DNA of 64,000 nucleotides from Bacteroidales bacterium (GTDB lineage Bacteria; Bacteroidota; Bacteroidia; Bacteroidales; F082). The position numbers and the translations under genes are program-made. This document shows, piece after piece, positions 59,770 through 64,000 of this stretch. The notes beneath the pieces were generated by a model, which ran no database searches, had not been told where the DNA came from, and worked only from the letters and a program-made list of their open reading frames with translations. Positions within the stretch are counted from its first letter, which is position 1; each line of letters begins with the position of its first letter. Where the stretch lies: the NCBI GenBank assembly GCA_024400305.1, contig JAKSMX010000003.1, positions 95,999 to 159,998 on the forward strand, written 5' to 3'.

Positions 59770-61257
59770 TCATTTCCCTATCATTTTAACTCCCTTGGTC
59801 ACCAGGTTCAACGACTCGGTGGTTTTGATTTTTTGACTGAAGATTTTGTAGTTCACTTTACCGTTGATTTTCAGACCGTTTATTTCGATTCTGCTGATGT
59901 AATCCAGTGACTCTTTATACGCCACCTTACCTGTATTGACAATATACCACTTCTTGACATCATCGGCCAGATTGACTGTACAATTCCTGATTGTGATATT
60001 TGGCAACGCCTTGCGGGAGAGTTCCGGACGGGTATTGTGCGCCTCTTCCAAACCGAACAATGTGATCAGATAGTTCCGGCTTGCCGTAAGATTGAATATG
60101 CAGCTCTTGAACGTCAAGTCAAAAGGAGTATATGCATTATATGACGATTCCATCAGCACCGGAATGGTGTTCGTAAAAGTACACCTCTCGAAATACACAT
60201 CCCCAAACACGGAAGAGAATTGGTTATACATATCCGAGAACCGGCAGCCATAACATCTGACATCCCGTCCATAGCAATGTATATCAAAACGGTTGATATC
60301 GCAATCCCGCAGAACGGCACCATTTACGTTGTTGGAACCAAATACACCCCAGCGGGCACGTGCGTACAGACGCTCCCCAGTAAACATAGCGACATTTTCC
60401 AGATTGATTCCGTATCCGTAATGATGCGTCTGCGAATATGTCCCATTAATACTCACATCGCTCATCTGCACCTTTGCCGAGTTCCTTATCTGGATAGCAG
60501 CATCTCCATATAATTCATTGTCCTGAGGTGTTGTAACGGCAATGTTTGAGATATTGACATCAAAGGCATTGCTGATGGAGAACAGATATGTAATCTTTGT
60601 CGATTTGGCATTCCTATGAAATGTCAGGTTACGGTAAGTTTTCGGCTTGCCGATATGAACGGCTGAAGCCTTTGGCGAAGAGTGGCTATTATTATACGTG
60701 TAGGTCACGCTATTCTTCGCTACGCCATCCTCCACCACCAGTACGTCTCTTCGTACAGCCCCATAACTGTACCCTTTTCGGTCCTCCACCCATGGCTTTT
60801 CATCCTCTATTATCAGCAAATTGCATCCCTTTGAGAGTTCGTTATTACCCTTGAAGTTTCCGCCATCAATTGATGTTTTTGTTACCTGAACGGGTGTTGC
60901 GTCTTTTGTGCTTACAAACAATACAAAATTCTTTTGCGTATTCAGAACATTCAATTGAACTCCCGCAAAGTCAACTTCATCCGGCAGTGGAATTGATGCC
61001 GCATCGGCAGGTATTTCAATGTCCAACGATTTGATACCCCAATATGAGATGTTTGCATTCTTCTTGACTGCATCTTTATGGCAGTTCTCCAATGCCTTAT
61101 ATCTCTCAACTCCAGTTTTTGCCTCCGAAAGGCCGTAATCTAAAGGAGAGATAGGCTTGCTGCAAGCAATGGCTGAAACTGGGAATGGTAAAAGCAACAT
61201 TGTAAACAGCACAATGCCTATACGAAAGTCCATAAAATGCATATGATGAACCCTCAT
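59770..61257 (-). CDS. Exported right-handed beta-helix (pectate-lyase-fold) protein
   Basis: A 495-residue protein with an N-terminal signal sequence (IVLFTMLLLPFPVSA, Cys at residue 33 perhaps lipidated, although the lipobox is poor). After an LDYGLSEAKTGVERYKALENC start, residues 70-470 form repeated beta-strand rungs with Asn and aromatic ladders (LIIEDEKPW, VNISNIAVTTPQDNELYG, LRDCDINRFDIHCYGRDVRCYGCRF, ITIRNCTVNLAD), typical of parallel beta-helix enzymes. Such proteins in polysaccharide loci often cleave or epimerise the cognate polymer. The catalytic residues cannot be assigned. It is 3 bases after the GT4 gene. Confidence 0.7.
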   Translation of the reverse strand: MRVHHMHFMDFRIGIVLFTMLLLPFPVSAIACSKPISPLDYGLSEAKTGVERYKALENCHKDAVKKNANISYWGIKSLDIEIPADAASIPLPDEVDFAGVQLNVLNTQKNFVLFVSTKDATPVQVTKTSIDGGNFKGNNELSKGCNLLIIEDEKPWVEDRKGYSYGAVRRDVLVVEDGVAKNSVTYTYNNSHSSPKASAVHIGKPKTYRNLTFHRNAKSTKITYLFSISNAFDVNISNIAVTTPQDNELYGDAAIQIRNSAKVQMSDVSINGTYSQTHHYGYGINLENVAMFTGERLYARARWGVFGSNNVNGAVLRDCDINRFDIHCYGRDVRCYGCRFSDMYNQFSSVFGDVYFERCTFTNTIPVLMESSYNAYTPFDLTFKSCIFNLTASRNYLITLFGLEEAHNTRPELSRKALPNITIRNCTVNLADDVKKWYIVNTGKVAYKESLDYISRIEINGLKINGKVNYKIFSQKIKTTESLNLVTKGVKMIGK

Positions 61258-61260
61258 TTC

Positions 61261-62370
61261 TTATACATTTTCAAACAATGACATATACCTTTCTGCTATC
61301 ACATCCCAATCAAACGCCATCAGTTCCTCCACGGAAAGCAGCTCATACTCTTCATTATTATTCAGCAACTTACGTAATGCCTCTCTGATGCTTTCCACAG
61401 AATGCGAGTCAACAAACTCGCCAATCTTCTTCTTAAACACACCATCAATGCCTTCACCTTTGGTGCAGAGAGTGCTGAGTCCCTGGCTCATAGCTTCAAC
61501 ATAGACAAGCCCGAAAGTTTCATGGTGTGACGGCATTGCAAAGACAGCATTCTGCTGATAAAGTGATTGAAGTTGGTCTTTATCAAAAATCTTTCCGTGA
61601 TAATTAAGCCATTCCGGATTACCGGCAACTTTCGCAAGGACATCTTCGTGTTGTGCGCCATCCCCACCTACAAGGTTCAACTGCGCATCTGGTATTTCAG
61701 TCCTTAAGGATTGAACAGCTTCTATCAGACGAAGTACATTCTTGTTATTGTCAAACTTGCCGACATAAAAGATAGAATGATTGTCCCGTCTTGTAACATC
61801 CAAATGATTAAGCCAATACGCATTGATACCATTAGGTTGGATAACGGACTTTGCTTCGATTTCCTGCTCCAGACCTCTTAACGAACTATGTGCAATGAAT
61901 TTCTCCTTCATCGCAGGAGTAATGAAAATGATTTTGGAAGCAGCCTTCAAGGTTTTCCTGTGTATCGGCCACCATTGAGGGAACTTCATAAAATCATTCA
62001 AGTCTGTGTTCCTGACAGTTATGACGTATGGAGTTCCATATTTTTTATGAAGGCGATATGCCACTGCTCCATCAGTATAGGAAGTTGTTGCATCAATTAG
62101 GTCAAAATTCCTAACATCGCAACGCCTTTCTACATCCTTTAAAATCCGCCTTGTTTTAGTAAGGAACAATGCACGATGCCATAGGTGCAATATAGGAGAG
62201 CAAATAAACGAAGTGTTTTTAGCTTCAAATATATTTGCTCCTACGGTAGGATTTGATGTTTGAAGAGCGGAATATATAGTTTGTTCGACATCACGCTTAT
62301 CAAGCCTTTCGAACAACTCTTTATGTACCTTGCTGCCGGTATAGTATCCGCAAATGTGAAGGATTCTCAT
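61261..62370 (-). CDS. Family 4 glycosyltransferase
   Basis: A 369-residue GT-B enzyme: N-terminus RILHICGYYTGSKVHKELFERL; VYRL-type acceptor domain with YVITVRNTDLNDFMKF; C-terminal donor-binding domain with IFYVGKFDNNKNVLRLIEAV near 210, AVFAMPSHHETFGLVYVEAMSQGLSTLCTKGEGI near 280-315 including the E-x7-E sugar-nucleotide motif. It builds the surface polysaccharide together with the GT2 enzyme at 56493. It is 9 bases after the hydrolase gene on the same strand. Confidence 0.9.
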   Translation of the reverse strand: MRILHICGYYTGSKVHKELFERLDKRDVEQTIYSALQTSNPTVGANIFEAKNTSFICSPILHLWHRALFLTKTRRILKDVERRCDVRNFDLIDATTSYTDGAVAYRLHKKYGTPYVITVRNTDLNDFMKFPQWWPIHRKTLKAASKIIFITPAMKEKFIAHSSLRGLEQEIEAKSVIQPNGINAYWLNHLDVTRRDNHSIFYVGKFDNNKNVLRLIEAVQSLRTEIPDAQLNLVGGDGAQHEDVLAKVAGNPEWLNYHGKIFDKDQLQSLYQQNAVFAMPSHHETFGLVYVEAMSQGLSTLCTKGEGIDGVFKKKIGEFVDSHSVESIREALRKLLNNNEEYELLSVEELMAFDWDVIAERYMSLFENV

Positions 62371-62379
62371 AAATTCTCT

Positions 62380-63142
62380 CTACAATAACTCTTTCAATGT
62401 ATTATTTAAGAAAGGAGGATAAAGGTTTGCAACACCCCCGTGTTCTTTGTAGTCGGCAATATCTTCATACAGTTCAACTCCTGCAGCCTTCAAATCCGCC
62501 AGCATCCATTTGATGTGTTTTTCGTAGGTGTGCTCTTGGTTGCTGTAATGAAGATATACTTTTTCTGGTTTGATATCACTTGTCAGGATTCTGTTCCTCA
62601 ACCTTACGTTCAATGCCTGTTTCTTTTCTTCTGTAATATCGTCACCCAGAATGTACCTCAGATTTGGGAGGTGACCAGGGTCGCCCAGATAATCCCCAAG
62701 AAAATACTGAGGTGCTCCAATTATAACAGTTACACCAGGTATCAGAAAACTGAAATTCAAAGCGATATAGCCTCCCTTGCTGCTTCCGATAAATATTATC
62801 CTTTTATACCCCCCCAGTTAATTTACTACATAACAGCGACTTGACGCATTTCTCAACCCTATCTTCGACCAAATAGCAACCTTGATGGTTCGTTCCGAAG
62901 TCGTCTAAAAGAAACATCTTATCGCAATTGTAGGCAGATAAAGCCCTAACATAGTTATACCTTGCAGCATTGGGGGCACAAGCAGGGAATGACACTATAA
63001 GCGTGTCACTCCCTGCATTCTTGAAAAACATATACTTCACCCTCACACCGAATTCTGAATGTATCTTCTCGTGAAGGATTGCATTCCAACGTGCATGAAC
63101 ACGATTTTTGAAGTGCTGGTATCTTGTCTTGAGTGGAATCAT
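62380..63142 (-). CDS. Alpha/beta hydrolase (XcbB/CpsF-like), frame broken at a poly-G tract
   Basis: Two open frames belong to one protein. The first (start ATG 63142) encodes VKYMFFKNAGSDTLIVSFPA and MFLLDDFGTNHQGCYLV, then VKSLLCSKLTGGV and a stop at 62804. The second continues after the tract with YKRIIFIGSSKGGYIALNF, the G-x-S-x-G nucleophile elbow, IIGAPQYFLGDYLGD, and ends at 62380 with a YPPFLNNTLKELL tail. Seven G (minus strand of 62809-62815) separate them; six or nine would join them into about 253 residues. In the sequenced state the product lacks the nucleophile. The family occurs in capsule loci and may act as an esterase or transferase on the glycan. Confidence 0.75.
62809..62815 (-). 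repeat. Poly-G tract (7) in the hydrolase gene
   Basis: Seven C on the plus strand, seven G in the message, immediately before the nucleophile-elbow coding region. The reading frame breaks here. The flanks resemble those of the other tract (G-run followed by TAT). Confidence 0.85.
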
Positions 63143-63152
63143 ATTGTCTATT

Positions 63153-63908
63153 TTATATATGTTCTTCCACCCCTCTGAAATGCACATTCAGTTCATGCAA
63201 ATGCTCCAGAAGAGTTCCCAAAGAAGTTCCTTCTGTCATCTTTGCAAAAGCATTCACATCCTTAGGGAAGCACTTGCCGCCATAACCGAACTTGCCGTCA
63301 GGTCCGGGAACGTATGTATGAGTGTCGTTGATGTAACCAGAGAGCAGCATTCCGGTATGTACCTTGCGCCAATCACCACCCATCTTCTCGCAGTACTCAC
63401 GGCAAGCATTGAAGTAAGTCACCTTGTAGGCACCGAAAACATTATGCATATACTTGGTGAGTTCAGCCTCCAAAGGACTCATGACGGTGAATTTCTTGCC
63501 GACGAAAATCTTAGTGAGCAAGTCATGAGCTCCGGTGAAGACCATGGTCTGCTTTTGGAAGTCCTCAATATGCGTACGTTCCGTGAGGAACTCAGGCATA
63601 TAATGCACTTTATGTCCTGTCTCACGAGAGAGCATCTCACTGGTGCCAGGAAGAATGGTAGTGCGGACAAACACCGGCACGTCAGGAAGCTTGCTGATAA
63701 GCTCCTTCATCAATGTCAAATCCTGTGTTCCGTCATCTTCTGTCGGTACGTGAATCTGCAAAAACGCAATGTCAACATTACTCAAGTCATCATTATAACC
63801 CTTATAAGGGTCGCTGATGAAAAGTTTACACTCAGGGTTGTTGTGTTCCAACCAATCCTTCAAGGCTCCGCCTACGAAGCCACATCCGATAATTCCAACG
63901 TTAATCAT
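63153..63908 (-). CDS. UDP-glucose/GDP-mannose dehydrogenase-type protein, short form
   Basis: NAD-dependent sugar-nucleotide dehydrogenase fold, 251 residues. Seen: Rossmann motif VGIIGCGFVGGALKDWL at 4-20; VDIAFLQIHVPTEDDG near 44; RTTILPGTSEML; EFLTERTHIEDF; SPLEAELTKYMHNVFGAYKVTYFNA near 142; and the catalytic-type Cys in FGYGGKCFPKDVNAF near 217. The C-terminal UDP-binding domain of full-length enzymes (about 400 residues) is absent, so activity with the usual substrates is uncertain; shorter members with only the first two domains occur in glycan loci. It overlaps the longer opening of the hydrolase gene, supporting the ATG at 63142 for the latter. Confidence 0.8.
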   Translation of the reverse strand: MINVGIIGCGFVGGALKDWLEHNNPECKLFISDPYKGYNDDLSNVDIAFLQIHVPTEDDGTQDLTLMKELISKLPDVPVFVRTTILPGTSEMLSRETGHKVHYMPEFLTERTHIEDFQKQTMVFTGAHDLLTKIFVGKKFTVMSPLEAELTKYMHNVFGAYKVTYFNACREYCEKMGGDWRKVHTGMLLSGYINDTHTYVPGPDGKFGYGGKCFPKDVNAFAKMTEGTSLGTLLEHLHELNVHFRGVEEHI

Positions 63909-64000
63909 TTTTGTAAAGTTTTTTGTTGTAAAATACTATTTACCCGTTGGCGGAATAAAATCCTCATGCATGTCATTGTTTCCTGAATTTTTCACACAAA

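Noticed and set aside
62380-63187. Two separate small genes at 62380-62760 and 62804-63187
   Set aside because: The two frames meet at a homopolymer and together rebuild a hydrolase fold with its nucleophile elbow; neither half alone is a complete domain.

Overview
The window comes from the chromosome of a Bacteroidales bacterium (phylum Bacteroidota). The evidence is a PorQ-type protein and a C-terminal sorting domain of the type IX secretion system, lipoproteins with the family's typical lipobox, a FISUMP-domain lipoprotein, the long NusB of this phylum, the yidC-pyrG neighbourhood, and many promoters with the phylum-specific -7 box TAnnTTTG(C). The genus cannot be told from the sequence. 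Several apparent TTG starts lie inside such -7 boxes, so I moved those starts to the downstream ATG.

Layout. Positions 1-16800 are mostly core genes: a MenA-like prenyltransferase, a CPBP protease and PnuC; a T9SS-secreted protein; topoisomerase IV subunit B; an lpxD-efp pair; a porQ-recF-dciA run; nusB; and three envelope-glycan genes (a glycosyltransferase fusion, a formyltransferase fusion and a flippase). Positions 16900-23900 hold a decayed ATPase, a large nested hairpin and a perfect palindrome, a FISUMP lipoprotein whose C-terminus resembles a diversity-generating-retroelement target, an AAA/DUF4143 ATPase behind tandem promoter repeats, a lipoprotein and NnrD/E. Positions 23932-33294 are one tightly packed type I restriction-modification operon, read right to left: hsdR, DUF1016 N-domain, TcmP, DUF5131, hsdS, a PrrC-like ATPase and hsdM. 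Positions 33400-50500 return to core genes: rlmD, a CsgG/DUF4810/GNA1162 lipoprotein cluster, aroK, yidC, pyrG, a pyruvate-phosphate-dikinase-like protein, an EEP hydrolase, split transketolase and a RluA-family synthase. Positions 50500-51650 are a decayed hipBA module. Positions 51880-63908 are a surface-polysaccharide locus: aminotransferases, WbuC cupins, an initiating sugar transferase, glycosyltransferases, an acetyltransferase, a beta-helix protein, an alpha/beta hydrolase and a sugar-nucleotide dehydrogenase. Two nuclease genes are embedded in it.

The strongest observations are these. (1) Two genes of the polysaccharide locus carry poly-G tracts (8 G and 7 G on the coding strand) exactly where the reading frame breaks; a change in tract length restores full-length products in both, which points to slipped-strand phase variation. 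(2) The type I R-M operon contains a small ABC-type ATPase with an RxxxE...H triad spaced much like the PrrC anticodon nuclease, plus the little-understood TcmP/DUF5131 pair, so it looks like a layered defence operon. (3) The FISUMP lipoprotein ends in a sequence resembling a retroelement-diversified variable region, with a strong hairpin just downstream. No CRISPR array, rRNA, tRNA or complete insertion sequence was seen.
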